The notes: generated from the sequence alone by a model not told the origin. A DNA stretch of 45,710 bases from JADJNW01 sp033761835 (GCA_033761835.1 JANRME010000351.1:1-45710), one strand, 5' to 3'. Positions 25,901 to 34,206 are shown, counted from the stretch's first letter. Made by a program: numbers and translations.

Positions 25901-27290
25901 ACAAGCGGAATTGCTTGGATTGGGGTCAGGATTTGATGCACCGGGTTGGGGTTTTGTGGCCGGTTTACAGCCTAATATTCGCAATCTCGGCGAGGATCAG
26001 TACGGCGGCAGCGAGGACTGGTTATATCAAAACCGGCGTTGGATTTCGGGGAATGTTTTCCTGAATCAACAAGTGGTGCAAGAATACGAGCAAACGATTG
26101 AAGGGCGCTTAACATTAGAACCATTCCGCGATTTTCGTATTGACTTGGACGCTAACAAAAAGTATATAGAATCGCATTCCGAATATTTCAAAGTGCTAGA
26201 AAATGGCGCTGATTATTCCCATGCTATTCCGCAGGACATTGGTTCGATGGATGTTTCTTTTTATGCTTTAAACACACTTTTCAGTGGCGGTGAAAAAGGC
26301 ATCAAAGAATTGTTCAACACCTTTGAGAACAATCGGATAGCGGTTTCGCGCAGAATCGGTACTGGGGAACATATTGATCCAGAGCTTGCGAACCAAGGCT
26401 ATACCAATGGTTACGGCCGGACACAGCAGGATGTACTTGTGCCTGCATTCTTGGCGGCCTATACCGACCAGGATCCCAATTCGATTGAACTGGATGTATT
26501 TAAAACCCAACCGGCGCCGAATTGGCGTGTGACGTACAATGGTTTGTCACGCTTACCACTTTTCCAGGAATTGTTCCAGAATTTCAGCCTAACGCATGGC
26601 TACAAGTCAACCTTGACAGTCAATCGTTTCAATACAGGTTTGGACTATCTTCGCACCCGCGCCCAAGGTGGTATTAATGAATTGAACGGCAACTTCTATC
26701 CACGTCTGGAAATTCCGGAAATTGCCATTCAGGAAGGCTTTCAGCCTTTGTTGGCGATCACAGCTACGCTGAAAAATGGAATGTCAGTCAACTTCGATTA
26801 TAAAAAATCGCGGACGCTGGCGATGAGTTTTGTTAGCAATCAATTGAGTGAAACGCAGTTAGAAGAAGCCGTTTTTGGCTTTGGCTATTTGTTGCAAAAT
26901 GTAAATATTGGTTTCCTGACCGGCAGCAAAAATAAACGCAATCAACGTAATCGCAACAATACCAATCAGCCAGAACAACCGCAGCAACCTCAACGCTCTC
27001 AGACGCGCCCAGGTGGTGGAGGACAATTGCAAGATCAGGATTTAGATATTCAATTCAACTTTTCTTTGCGCGACGATGTGACTTTCAATCACCTACTTGA
27101 TCAAGGCGTTGTAGAACCTACACGTGGTAGTTACCAACTGAGGTTCTCGCCGTCAGCAGAATATAAAATCAATCGCCGCTTGTCTTTGCGCTTGTTTTTC
27201 GATTATAACCGAACCGTCCCGAAAACTTCTGCGGGTTTCCCGCGCACCGAAGCATCGGGCGGCGTAGTGGTACGATTCCAGTTGCAGTAA
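19938..27290 (+). CDS. sprA: T9SS outer-membrane translocon protein SprA
   Basis: A 2450-residue protein with a signal peptide, matching the very large SprA family in length and composition. In Flavobacterium SprA forms a giant single-chain beta-barrel that is the outer-membrane channel of the type IX secretion system. Beta-strand-rich stretches cover most of the chain; typical blocks are VDIKPRGNIDLTFGLDYQ near the N-terminus, YLDDFEGSASSFDLRQP in the middle and YQLRFSPSAEYKINRRLSLR near the C-terminus. Two low-complexity segments stand out: a Pro/Arg/Thr region at about residues 1917-1955 and an Asn/Gln/Pro/Arg region at about 2330-2363, probably loops. A perfect terminator follows. It would export the T9SS cargo proteins found elsewhere in the window. 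Confidence 0.97.
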   Translation: MSRILLPFSLVIGIFITALSVQGGNTHLDDPYALAIVQQDTLPPIKDRTGDFLNSGPRNPFDLKDPKSVEQTVEYDPVTGRYIVTEKIGDDYFRMPTYMTFEEYMEYRRKQDIDNYFKQLNGVNTGSGISAFDPIAKIDVKSSLLDRLFGGTAVDIKPRGNIDLTFGLDYQKVENPILPIRQQRQGPLFDFDMNIQMDVTGKIGEKLNLSTRYNTGATFNFDNQIKIDYNSDLFSEDEILKKIEAGNVSLPLRGTLIQGAQSLFGLKTEMQFGHLRLTTVLSQQNSQRENIQVQKGSQLQEFEVKADDYDENRHFFFSHYNRNTFEEALTNMPQIRSLFKIENIEVWITNNRNEVDNVRDIIAFADLGEPSNLVSPNVINPNPSAPRDIAGRLLPDNRSNDLYQNLLGNPDTRSIDQSVNALQNQFGLQQAKDFEKVSARKLQPSEYTFHPELGFISLSINVQPNQVVGVAFQYSYNGQTYKVGELSQNQETTSPDTSLNVLFVKLLKSTTQRTDIPTWDLMMKNVYSIGAFEVSQQDFRLDVFYDDPGKGQKRFLPESDIAGKPLLRVFNLDKLNTQGDPQPDGIFDFVPGVTINLRNGRIMFPVLEPFGSALRPQINNPTLERKFVYQELYDSTLFLAREFPEKNRYVIKGSYKSSVSSEIRLGAFNIPPGSVRVTAGGQLLKEGADYEIDYNIGVVRILNDALLSSGAPINVSFEDNTLFGFQTKTMVGLRADYEVDKNFTIGATYLHLFERPFTQKVNIGEDPINNKIYGLDMNLTREASWLTKMVDAIPFIDTKAPSSITVSAEAAGLKPGHARAINQSKNEKEGVVYLDDFEGSASSFDLRQPVNQWYLASVPQNDAENRNPLFPEANLVNDIRSGANRAKLSWYLIDPSVRNNRDATNPYTSLVPQVEVFPNVQLQPTDLPNIQTLDMTFFPRERGPYNFEIPNGYPGFSKGLSFLGDPNQPIILNDPETRWGGIMRALQNNDFQSSNIEFLEFWMLSPFLDENNPQNPALDYEDREGELYINLGNISEDILRDSRKFFENGLPAPTNPDRRVDETSWSRVPIGQQITRAFDNDAEARRQQDVGLDGLDNDAERTKFADYLAQMSAANPNASTIIAQDPANDDYRYYRDETFSDTAGILRRYRDFNNPQGNSRENDGSQFVSSSTNIPDAEDLDRDNTLNETESYFQYRIPLRADPTNPREVDISQTPFITDRRESEDGRRVWYRFRIPLNTSNRSAVGGIRDFRSIRFMRMYMHGFKTQTTLRFATLELVRNQWRRYLQDLSESQIGIDDCENPAEFDVDAVNIEENSGRTPFNYVLPEGIQREQSLGVFNALQNEQSLSMVVRGLCDGEDKAIFKNLDFDMRVYERLRMFVHAEALDGQRIEDGELSVFVRLGSDIKNNYYEYEIPLTMSDSTKLNSNPNSADYKLEVWKPQNDFDFSFDQLRQVKQDRNNQSFSLTQVFSDTTDQGHIIRVKGNPNIGYVRVAMVGIRNRATYDGAAYNAEVWINEMRLVGLDERGGVAAIARIDLQLADFGNITAAGNYSSIGFGALDQKVQERSRNELFGYDLAGNFELGKFFPEKWGIRLPFLGQISKQVKSPEYDPYDLDIPLKQKLENTETSPARDSIRELAQDVTDIKSFNFTNVRKERTGGGGGDQQKKPMPWDIENFSVSYGYTETTRRDPIIEFDEQKRYTGGLDYNYSWNGLNIEPFKKLIKDDKYLKFFKEFNFNPFPNSFTFSTLLDRRFDRTRYRFTGLDDLNNTFFNKRFTWDRDYGLQWNLSKSLNFNFNALAASVIDEPDELWMLENIDRANIKQFRRDSIWNNIKDLGRMKNYRHNFTLSYQLPIRHLPFMDWVQARASYQADYSWAAAALNVDSLGNVIQNNQTRQLSVDLNFTNLYNKFDYLKKIDRPTPAANPANTRTRPGAPPTRPEPADSTKKKRERGEGEPSTLEKILIRPLLLLRSARFNYTERLGTIVPGFTPQAELLGLGSGFDAPGWGFVAGLQPNIRNLGEDQYGGSEDWLYQNRRWISGNVFLNQQVVQEYEQTIEGRLTLEPFRDFRIDLDANKKYIESHSEYFKVLENGADYSHAIPQDIGSMDVSFYALNTLFSGGEKGIKELFNTFENNRIAVSRRIGTGEHIDPELANQGYTNGYGRTQQDVLVPAFLAAYTDQDPNSIELDVFKTQPAPNWRVTYNGLSRLPLFQELFQNFSLTHGYKSTLTVNRFNTGLDYLRTRAQGGINELNGNFYPRLEIPEIAIQEGFQPLLAITATLKNGMSVNFDYKKSRTLAMSFVSNQLSETQLEEAVFGFGYLLQNVNIGFLTGSKNKRNQRNRNNTNQPEQPQQPQRSQTRPGGGGQLQDQDLDIQFNFSLRDDVTFNHLLDQGVVEPTRGSYQLRFSPSAEYKINRRLSLRLFFDYNRTVPKTSAGFPRTEASGGVVVRFQLQ

Positions 27291-27326
27291 TCAAAGTAAA
27301 TGAATGAACCGCCGATAGAGTGCGGT

Positions 27327-27366
27327 GAAACCTATAAAGTTATCGAACTTTATAGGTTTCTTTTTT
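27327..27366 (+). terminator. intrinsic terminator of sprA
   Basis: A perfect 15-base-pair stem (27327-27341 with 27346-27360) closes an ATCG tetraloop and is followed by six T. It lies 37 bases after the sprA stop codon. Confidence 0.95.
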
Positions 27367-27515
27367 AATCAATATTATAAACGATAGAAAAGAACAGGGC
27401 TTAGGTGCAAAATTTTGACAGATAAGAGGGTCTAACGATAAGTTGGAATTCAAAAAGACGGACTGTCAATTTTATTGACTTTCGACTATTGAGGAATAAA
27501 CTGCTCGATTACTTA

Positions 27516-27545
27516 TTGCAGACTTGTTTTTTAATTTTACTTTTG
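27516..27545 (+). promoter_or_regulatory. promoter of the S9 peptidase gene
   Basis: TTG at 27516-27518 and TACTTTTG at 27538-27545 match the Bacteroidetes -33 and -7 elements with 19 bases between them. The start codon follows 20 bases later. Confidence 0.65.
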
Positions 27546-27564
27546 AATAAAATACTTACCGTGT

Positions 27565-30366
27565 ATGAATAAATTGCTCCTCACCTTAATGCTTGGAGTA
27601 TCCATTTTGCTGGGCGTTTCGGCGCAAAATCCCGCAAAAAAAATACTCGACCACACCGAATTTGATACTTGGAAAGAGATTCAGCAGCCCCAGCTTTCTA
27701 CCGATGGGCGCTGGGTTGTCTATGAACTCAATCCTGACATTGGTGATGGCAAGCTCTTTATTTACGATGGCAACGCCGGAAAAGACCGCAGCTATGATCG
27801 TGGCAAAGGCCCTAAAATCAGTGCTGACAGCCGTTTTGTGGTATTTTCCATCAAACCATTCGATGATACCCTCAAAGCACAGCGCCGCCGCAAGGTGAAA
27901 AGAGAGGACTTACCCAAGGATACCCTCGCAATCCTGGATTTGAATAATGGCAATCTGACAAAAATCGCTAATATTCAATCATTTCAATTGCCTGCAAAAT
28001 GGAATGGATGGCTGGCATATTTGAAAGAACCCGCCGAAACGAAAGCCGATACAACTAAAAAAGAAGACGCCAAAGCGAAAAAATCCAAAAAGGAAAGTCG
28101 GGAAAACGGCAGTACCCTCGTGGTGCGCAATTTAAGCAATGGGCAAGAAACCTCGGTTGCTTTTGTGAAAAGCTATGCCCATGCAGAGGAAGGAACAAAA
28201 TTTACTTTGGTAAGCACTGGCGATGATGCTGATTTCAAACCCGGCGTCTATGTTTTTGATGGTGCGAAAGGCGCATTACAAGCTGTTTTCAACCAAAAAG
28301 GCGATTATAAAAACACCGTTTTCGATAAAAAAGGGACGCAATTAGCTTTTATTGCTGATTTGGACACGACAAAAATGCGCATTCGCCCTTATGGTTTGTA
28401 CCATTGGCAAGAAGGGCAAGCTTCCGCAAAATTAATGGCGAATGACGATGCAAATTTCTTGCCGAAAGGCTGGCGCATCAGCGAAAATGCTACGGTTCGT
28501 TTTTCAGAAGATGCTTCCAAATTATATTTTGGCAGTGCACCGCAACCGATTCTGCAAGATACCAGCTTGCTGGATGAAGAAATTGTGAAAGTGGAGGTTT
28601 GGGCATATAATGACCCTGTGATGCCGACGGTTCAAAACAATCGGGTCGAGCAAGAGAAAAAACGCTCTTACGAATGCGTGCTGCACGTAGCTGATGGAAA
28701 AATAGTGCAATTGGCAACAGAAGACATTCCTGAAATTCAATTGGGTAACGAAGGCAATGCTCCTTTTGTGCTGGGTTATAATGATCGCCCTTACGGCGTG
28801 GAACGCACTTGGGAATCCTGGAATAAACGCGATGTGTATTTAATTGATACTCAGACTGGTCAGTCCAAATTAGTTGGTAAAGGAGTTGACGGTTTCACAA
28901 GTATTTCACCAAACGCAAAATACGTTTCTTGGTACAGCGAGCCTGACACAGCTTGGTTTGCTTATAACGTTGAAAAAGGTACAACCAAGCAATTAACGAA
29001 TAATAATATAGCAAAATTTTATAATGAACTAAATGATACACCTGATGAGCCCAATGCCTACGGATTAGCGGCTTGGCTGCAGTATGATGCTGGTATGTTG
29101 ATCTACGACCGCTACGATATTTGGAGAATAGATCCAAATGGCGACAGTGAACCTGTAAAATTGACCAATGGACGTGCCAAAAAACAGCGCATTCGCTACA
29201 TCCGCACGGACAGCGAGAGCCGCTTTATTGAATTGGCTGAAAAGATTTTGGTTTCTACATTTGAAGAAACGACCAAAAAAGACGGCTATGCCTGGTTTGA
29301 CTTATCATATAATAGTTTAACGCAACTGCAATTTGGCGAGTACAGCTATGCAAATCAACCAATTAAAGCAAAAAATGCGGAAAAGTGGGTCTTCACGCGC
29401 GAAAACTTCCAGGTCTTCCCGGATTTGCTTTACAGTAGCGATTTGAAAACTTTCAAACAAGTGAGCAATGCCAATCCGCAACAAAAGGATTATCGCTGGG
29501 GTACAGCAGAGCTATTCCAATGGACATCGCTTGATGGGGAGCAATTGGACGGCGTTTTGGTGAAGCCTGAAAATTTTGACCCTAAGAAAAAATATCCGAT
29601 GATCGTTTATTTCTATGAGCGTAGTTCGGATGGTTTGTACCAACACCGTGCGCCGGAGCCGCTGCGTTCGTCGGTCAATTGGTCATTCTATACCAGTCGA
29701 GGTTACGTCTTGTTTATCCCTGACATTCCTTACAAAATTGGTTATCCTGGCGAAAGTTGCTATAACGCAGTGATTCCGGGCGTTACTTCGTTAATTGATA
29801 AAGGTTTTATTGATCGCGATCGCATTGGCGTACAAGGGCATAGCTGGGGCGGTTATCAAATTGCTTACTTAATCACCAAAACTAATATTTTCAAATGCGC
29901 TGAATCCGGAGCGCCTGTTGTGAATATGTTTTCGGCGTATGGTGGTATTCGTTGGGGGACAGGCTTGAGTCGTGCATTCCAGTATGAGCGTTCACAGAGC
30001 CGTATCGGCGGCCCGATTTGGGAATATCCTTTACGCTATTTAGAAAATTCGCCTTTGTTTACGCTGGATAAGGTGGAGACGCCCGTCCTGATTATGCATA
30101 ATGATGAAGACGCTGCTGTGCCCTGGTATCAAGGAATTGAATTTTATAATGCGATGCGTCGCCTCGACAAACCCGCGTGGATGTTGAATTATAATGGTGA
30201 ACCGCATTGGCCCGTGAAGCGCCAGAATCGCATGGATTTTCAGAAGCGGATGCAACAATTTTTTGATCATTATCTGCTGGATGCACCCAAACCGAAGTGG
30301 ATGGAGCGCGGCGTACCCGCCATTGAAAAAGGCATTATACAAGGATATGAATTGATGAAAGAATAG
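27565..30366 (+). CDS. secreted S9-family (prolyl oligopeptidase-like) peptidase
   Basis: A 933-residue exported peptidase with a signal peptide (cleavage about GVSAQ-N). The N-terminal two-thirds is a beta-propeller of WD-like repeats. The C-terminal alpha/beta-hydrolase domain has the nucleophile motif GHSWGGYQ (Ser760), the acid in HNDEDAAVP (Asp849) and the base in GEPHWPVK (His881). It is longer than typical S9 enzymes of about 700 residues; the extra length lies in the propeller part, including a Lys/Asp/Thr-rich linker near residues 155-180. No T9SS sorting domain is visible, so a periplasmic location is likely. Word array J fills the space to the convergent DUF1684 gene. Confidence 0.93.
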   Translation: MNKLLLTLMLGVSILLGVSAQNPAKKILDHTEFDTWKEIQQPQLSTDGRWVVYELNPDIGDGKLFIYDGNAGKDRSYDRGKGPKISADSRFVVFSIKPFDDTLKAQRRRKVKREDLPKDTLAILDLNNGNLTKIANIQSFQLPAKWNGWLAYLKEPAETKADTTKKEDAKAKKSKKESRENGSTLVVRNLSNGQETSVAFVKSYAHAEEGTKFTLVSTGDDADFKPGVYVFDGAKGALQAVFNQKGDYKNTVFDKKGTQLAFIADLDTTKMRIRPYGLYHWQEGQASAKLMANDDANFLPKGWRISENATVRFSEDASKLYFGSAPQPILQDTSLLDEEIVKVEVWAYNDPVMPTVQNNRVEQEKKRSYECVLHVADGKIVQLATEDIPEIQLGNEGNAPFVLGYNDRPYGVERTWESWNKRDVYLIDTQTGQSKLVGKGVDGFTSISPNAKYVSWYSEPDTAWFAYNVEKGTTKQLTNNNIAKFYNELNDTPDEPNAYGLAAWLQYDAGMLIYDRYDIWRIDPNGDSEPVKLTNGRAKKQRIRYIRTDSESRFIELAEKILVSTFEETTKKDGYAWFDLSYNSLTQLQFGEYSYANQPIKAKNAEKWVFTRENFQVFPDLLYSSDLKTFKQVSNANPQQKDYRWGTAELFQWTSLDGEQLDGVLVKPENFDPKKKYPMIVYFYERSSDGLYQHRAPEPLRSSVNWSFYTSRGYVLFIPDIPYKIGYPGESCYNAVIPGVTSLIDKGFIDRDRIGVQGHSWGGYQIAYLITKTNIFKCAESGAPVVNMFSAYGGIRWGTGLSRAFQYERSQSRIGGPIWEYPLRYLENSPLFTLDKVETPVLIMHNDEDAAVPWYQGIEFYNAMRRLDKPAWMLNYNGEPHWPVKRQNRMDFQKRMQQFFDHYLLDAPKPKWMERGVPAIEKGIIQGYELMKE

Positions 30367-30367
30367 A

Positions 30368-30458
30368 ACGAAGCACGAAGTTGGAGGTACGAAGTACGAG
30401 ATACGAAATCAAAATGATTTGAAACTTCGTACTTCCTACCTCGTACCTCGTACTTCCA
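30368..30458. repeat. word-array hairpin J, 7-base period, fills the gap between two stop codons
   Basis: The left run has six 7-base units (30368-30409), among them ACGAAGT twice and ACGAGAT. The right run has five units (30424-30458), among them ACTTCGT and ACCTCGT twice. They are word-for-word reverse complements, and the apex AAATC/GATTT closes the hairpin. The array starts two bases after the peptidase stop and ends one base before the DUF1684 stop, leaving no other intergenic DNA. This is the clearest example of the family in the window. Confidence 0.9.
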
Positions 30459-31334
30459 TCAATGGTTTCCATAATTTTTCTCGCCTGCCTTTATCTCTAT
30501 CGGCAATATATTTTCTTTGGAAGGCAAAGGACAAGTAGCAAAAGCAGTAAACGCGCACGGCGGATTATAGGCTTTATTAAAATCGAGCATCGTTTTGCCA
30601 TTGACGTCTGGTTTTGCAGTATATAAAAATCGGCCCGCGCCGTAAGTACTGTCACCATTGGTCGCATCGCCAAATACAAAAAAAAGTTCATCTCCAGCAA
30701 TAGTAGGATATAATCGATATGTTTGTCCTTGAATATCAAACACAAATGCACCTGGTGATTCCTGCATAGAGACCGTTCCGATTACATCCGCCACTTGAAT
30801 TTTAAATCCTGGTTCGGCCGGTTCGAGCATGGCTTCTATTCTCCAGTTAGCATCAGTGGGAAAGCGCTCAATCCCTTTGAAAGTAGTCACATTCGGATGT
30901 TCCAAATCGCGCAGGCGAACCAAATATTGATCGCCTCTTTGAATAATAAACCAGCGCAAGGTTTGGTGCTGCAATAGAATCGGTTCTTCTGCTTTTGAAT
31001 TGAAAATCAATAGAGTATCTACTTTTTTATCTTGATTTAATACTAAAATATTGGGTGCAATTTCTACCCGCACCTGCCCGTTTTCCAGGATAAAATTGCC
31101 GAGTACCGCGTCGCCTTTTGGGAAAACGACATCATTGGATTTGCCAGCGCCAAAAGTATTCCTGCCTTCTTTCAATCGGAACAGCCCGGCCAGATTGAGC
31201 CAGCCATCTTCACTTTTGAGTGAAATTTCCCGCTTCGTTTGCCATTCCTGAATTTCGGCTTCGTAGGTATTTTGAGCATTTATTGGTACCCAAAATAAAA
31301 GCATTATAATAATAAAGGGTAATTTTATTTTCAT
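30459..31334 (-). CDS. DUF1684-family secreted protein
   Basis: A 291-residue protein with a signal peptide (cleavage about PINAQ-N). The conserved blocks are WQTKREISLKSEDGWLNLAG near the N-terminus, FKGIERFPTDANWRIEA in the middle, and FNKAYNPPCAFTAFATCPLP followed by AGEKNYG at the C-terminus. These define DUF1684, a widespread family of unknown biochemical role. The conserved Cys/Pro-rich C-terminal block suggests a binding or catalytic site. It is probably periplasmic. The stop codon directly abuts word array J. Confidence 0.9.
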   Translation of the reverse strand: MKIKLPFIIIMLLFWVPINAQNTYEAEIQEWQTKREISLKSEDGWLNLAGLFRLKEGRNTFGAGKSNDVVFPKGDAVLGNFILENGQVRVEIAPNILVLNQDKKVDTLLIFNSKAEEPILLQHQTLRWFIIQRGDQYLVRLRDLEHPNVTTFKGIERFPTDANWRIEAMLEPAEPGFKIQVADVIGTVSMQESPGAFVFDIQGQTYRLYPTIAGDELFFVFGDATNGDSTYGAGRFLYTAKPDVNGKTMLDFNKAYNPPCAFTAFATCPLPSKENILPIEIKAGEKNYGNH

Positions 31335-31466
31335 AGCTAATTAATTGTAAAGAATTAATTATAAAAAGTCAGACATAATTATTTATTACAAATTGAAAAT
31401 CAACTACTTAATTAAAATATATTATATCTATTACAACAAGCGCTAAAATATAACATATCTATAATA

Positions 31467-32465
31467 TTATAGATCCGTATTAATCGTTCGCCAGAGCAAA
31501 TCGCGCAGTTCATCCAATCCCTGCTGGGCTACCGCCGAAATAAAAATGTAGGGAATGCCTTGCGGCAATTCGGGTTTGAGCAGTTCTTTGAGTTCTTCGT
31601 CAATCAAATCGCTTTTGGTAATCGCCAGTACACGAGGTTTATCTAAGAGTTCAGGGTTGTACAATTCCAGCTCGCGCAAGAGGATTTCATATTCATTCTT
31701 GATGTTTTCGGCGTCGGATGGAATCATAAATAGCAGGGTCGAGTTGCGTTCGATATGACGCAAAAAACGATGCCCCAAACCTTTGCCGAGGTGCGCATTT
31801 TCAATAATCCCAGGAATATCGGCGATCATGAAGGAGCGGCCATCGCGGTATTGAACAATGCCAAGATTAGGAACAATGGTGGTAAATGGGTAGGGTGCGA
31901 TCTCGGGTTTGGCAGCCGTAAGCACCGAAAGTAAAGTAGATTTGCCTGCATTTGGAAAACCGACCAGTCCAACATCCGCCAGGACTTTCAATTCCAGGAT
32001 TTTCCATTCTTCCTTGCCAGGCTCGCCGGGCTGCGCATAGCGAGGTGTCTGGTTGGTGGCCGATTTAAAATGGCTATTGCCCAAGCCGCCACGGCCGCCA
32101 TCGAGCAGGACTCTTTCTTCTTCATCCTCTGTAATTTCAAACAAAAACGCACCGGTTTCGGCGTCTTTGGCTACAGTTCCAAGGGGTACTTCGAGGATCA
32201 CATCTTCACCATCCGCACCAAATTTATTGCCACTACTGCCTCCTACCCCGCTACCCGCGATCACGTGTTTGCGATATTTGAGCGAAAGCAAAGTCCACAA
32301 ATTGCGATTGCCACGCAGGATGATATGTCCGCCACGACCACCATCGCCGCCGTCAGGGCCGCCTTTTGGCGTTTTTTTATCTCGATGAAAATGGACAGAA
32401 CCCGCGCCACCCGCGCCTGAGCGACAGCAAATTTTCACATAATCTACAAAGTTTTGTTCGGCCAT
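31467..32465 (-). CDS. obg: Obg family ribosome-associated GTPase
   Basis: A 332-residue Obg GTPase. The glycine-rich N-terminal Obg fold carries GPDGGDGGRGGHIILRGN and GGRGGLGNSHFKSATNQTP. The G domain has P-loop GFPNAGKS at residues 169-176, the switch region with DIPGIIE, and TKSD for guanine recognition. The C-terminal OCT domain found in some Firmicutes is absent. Obg couples 50S subunit maturation to the GTP and stringent-response state. Its pairing with adk on the same strand is common in Bacteroidota. Confidence 0.96.
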   Translation of the reverse strand: MAEQNFVDYVKICCRSGAGGAGSVHFHRDKKTPKGGPDGGDGGRGGHIILRGNRNLWTLLSLKYRKHVIAGSGVGGSSGNKFGADGEDVILEVPLGTVAKDAETGAFLFEITEDEEERVLLDGGRGGLGNSHFKSATNQTPRYAQPGEPGKEEWKILELKVLADVGLVGFPNAGKSTLLSVLTAAKPEIAPYPFTTIVPNLGIVQYRDGRSFMIADIPGIIENAHLGKGLGHRFLRHIERNSTLLFMIPSDAENIKNEYEILLRELELYNPELLDKPRVLAITKSDLIDEELKELLKPELPQGIPYIFISAVAQQGLDELRDLLWRTINTDL

Positions 32466-32472
32466 TTTTTTG

Positions 32473-32530
32473 AGATGTCAGATGCCAGATGCCAGACTTT
32501 TAAGAATAAATAGTCTTGCTTCTGATTTCT
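32473..32530. repeat. word array K, 7-base period
   Basis: Four units in register from 32473 to 32500: AGATGTC, then AGATGCC twice, then AGACTTT. A looser right arm around 32511-32530 (TAGTCTTGC, TTCTGATTTC) is roughly complementary. It begins 8 bases before the obg start codon on the minus strand, within the obg leader and after the adk terminator. Confidence 0.6.
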
Positions 32531-32540
32531 CTGTTCTAAT

Positions 32541-32580
32541 AAAAATAAAAAAGTCATCGCATTTCACAAAACGCAATGAC
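32541..32580 (-). terminator. intrinsic terminator of adk
   Basis: On the minus strand GTCATTGCGTTT pairs with AAATGCGATGAC through a 12-base stem with two G-U pairs, followed by a T-rich run. It lies 40 bases after the adk stop. Confidence 0.85.
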
Positions 32581-32620
32581 GTTGGATTTAGTTTGCAATA
32601 ACTCCGAATGAAGTTCAGAG

Positions 32621-33193
32621 CTACAGATTATCTATTTCATCGCAAAGGCGATTGAAGATTTCTTCAACGCTACCTACCCCATCGATTTTCGTGGATTTTC
32701 CTTTAATAGCATAAAAATCAAATACTTGTGACGTTTCGTTTTTATAAATCTGGATGCGATTGCGCACAATATCTTCGTCCAAATCGTCTGTTCTTCCTGA
32801 AGTTTTGCCACGATTAAGAATGCGCGCCACGATTTCATCATCGGGTACGTCCAGCATAATCAATTTTGATACTTCGCCGTCTTTTTCTGCTAAAAGCGCG
32901 TCTAAAGCTTCTGATTGCGCAATCGTACGGGGAAAACCATCAAAAATATAGCCTCGTACGTCAGGATTGGCTTCTACTTTATTGCGCAGCATTCCAATCG
33001 TTACTTCATCCGGTACTAATTCTCCTTTAGCGATATAGCTTTTAGCTGCTTGCCCAAGAGGCGTGTCATTGCTCATTTCGTATCGAAAAAGGTCTCCCGT
33101 CGAAATATGTAAAAGCGCGTACTGCTCCACCAACTTTGCAGCCTGTGTACCTTTCCCCGAGCCGGGAGGTCCGAAGAGTATCAAGTTGATCAT
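32621..33193 (-). CDS. adk: adenylate kinase
   Basis: A 190-residue adenylate kinase with P-loop GPPGSGKGT at residues 8-16, the AMP-binding HISTGDLFRYEM and FDGFPRTIAQSEAL, and the LID region NRGKTSGRTDDLDEDIVRNR. The LID is the short form without the zinc-binding insert, which explains the length below the 214 residues of E. coli Adk. It interconverts 2 ADP with ATP and AMP in the cytosol. A strong terminator separates it from obg, so the two may be transcribed separately in spite of their conserved order. Confidence 0.96.
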   Translation of the reverse strand: MINLILFGPPGSGKGTQAAKLVEQYALLHISTGDLFRYEMSNDTPLGQAAKSYIAKGELVPDEVTIGMLRNKVEANPDVRGYIFDGFPRTIAQSEALDALLAEKDGEVSKLIMLDVPDDEIVARILNRGKTSGRTDDLDEDIVRNRIQIYKNETSQVFDFYAIKGKSTKIDGVGSVEEIFNRLCDEIDNL

Positions 33194-33332
33194 TCCTGTC
33201 GTTTGAAAAATTTGTAATAAATACTTGATGATACCTGCGACGAAGCGAAGATATGTAAAATTGGTGTATAAAACACACTAACAAAAAAAATGGTGCATAG
33301 CGTTGGTCGAAAAGGACTGTATGTCTTGACTT

Positions 33333-33998
33333 TTAGAAGTTGATCCCCTTAGCAAGTAAACTTAAATCCACATTCATTTCCTGCAATTTCTTGCTTTGCT
33401 CTAAAAATAACTCGATCTGCCGATTTATATAATCATCAGAAAAGCGGTGCAATACATCTCTAGCTGCATAAATCTTTGGACGCCAGTAGCTTGACTTCAT
33501 CAGGTCGTCTATCACAACGCCGCGAGAAGTGCTGTGAATAACCTTCAAACCATTCTCGTCATTGGCAAATACCATGGCCACGTGGGAGATGCGGCTTCGC
33601 TTACTACGTCGAAAGAAAATCAAATCACCAGGTTTCACCAGATTGAGTTCTACTTTTTTCCCATCGGCAATTTGCGACCGCGAGCAGGTAGAAATATTGA
33701 CTTCAAAATTGCGCATTACAAAATGAGTAAAACCTGAGCAGTCAAAACCCGTCTGAGGTGCGCGCCCAGCATAACGATAGCGAATACCCAAAAACTCTTT
33801 AGCGTAAGTAACCATATCCAGCCGTAGATCAGGCTTGAGCCAATCCAGCTTTGCAATGGTCGTGGAATCAATTTTACGAGCGGCAGTGGAATCACTGAGG
33901 GGATGGAAATAATCGGTACTTGCATGAGCGGAAAAAACAAAGCTACAGAACACAAGAATAAGCGCCGACAAGCACCTACAACTACTGTCAGTTGGCAT
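33333..33998 (-). CDS. secreted NlpC/P60 cell-wall hydrolase (C40)
   Basis: A 221-residue protein with a signal peptide (cleavage about SAHA-S). The NlpC/P60 domain has catalytic Cys87 in GFDCSGFTHFV, His139 in RISHVAMVF and His155 in VIHSTSRG as the third member. Enzymes of this family cut peptidoglycan stem peptides, usually between D-Glu and the diamino acid. No SH3 or LysM wall-binding domain is present; about 55 residues precede the domain and 45 helical residues follow. It is probably a periplasmic remodelling enzyme. A non-coding gap of 208 bases separates it from the amidase gene upstream. Confidence 0.92.
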   Translation of the reverse strand: MPTDSSCRCLSALILVFCSFVFSAHASTDYFHPLSDSTAARKIDSTTIAKLDWLKPDLRLDMVTYAKEFLGIRYRYAGRAPQTGFDCSGFTHFVMRNFEVNISTCSRSQIADGKKVELNLVKPGDLIFFRRSKRSRISHVAMVFANDENGLKVIHSTSRGVVIDDLMKSSYWRPKIYAARDVLHRFSDDYINRQIELFLEQSKKLQEMNVDLSLLAKGINF

Positions 33999-34206
33999 AA
34001 TCGTTTAGGTTTTGTAAAGAGTCCGATTCTTACTTTAAGGACGCGATTGGAGTACGTCCGTCTATGTTCTATGGGCTTGCTGGGCGCAAGATATAAATTC
34101 TATGCTGAAAAATATGCGTTTGAAATGCAGATTTTTTCACATTCTATTTTAAAGTGCTGTTAAACAATGATTTAAATTATTTTTAAAAACAAACTAAGCC
34201 CGTCGA

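Noticed and set aside
27291..27564. gcvH or vanZ-like genes expected downstream of sprA
   Set aside because: In some Bacteroidota these follow sprA, but here the gap holds only a terminator and a promoter before the S9 peptidase.
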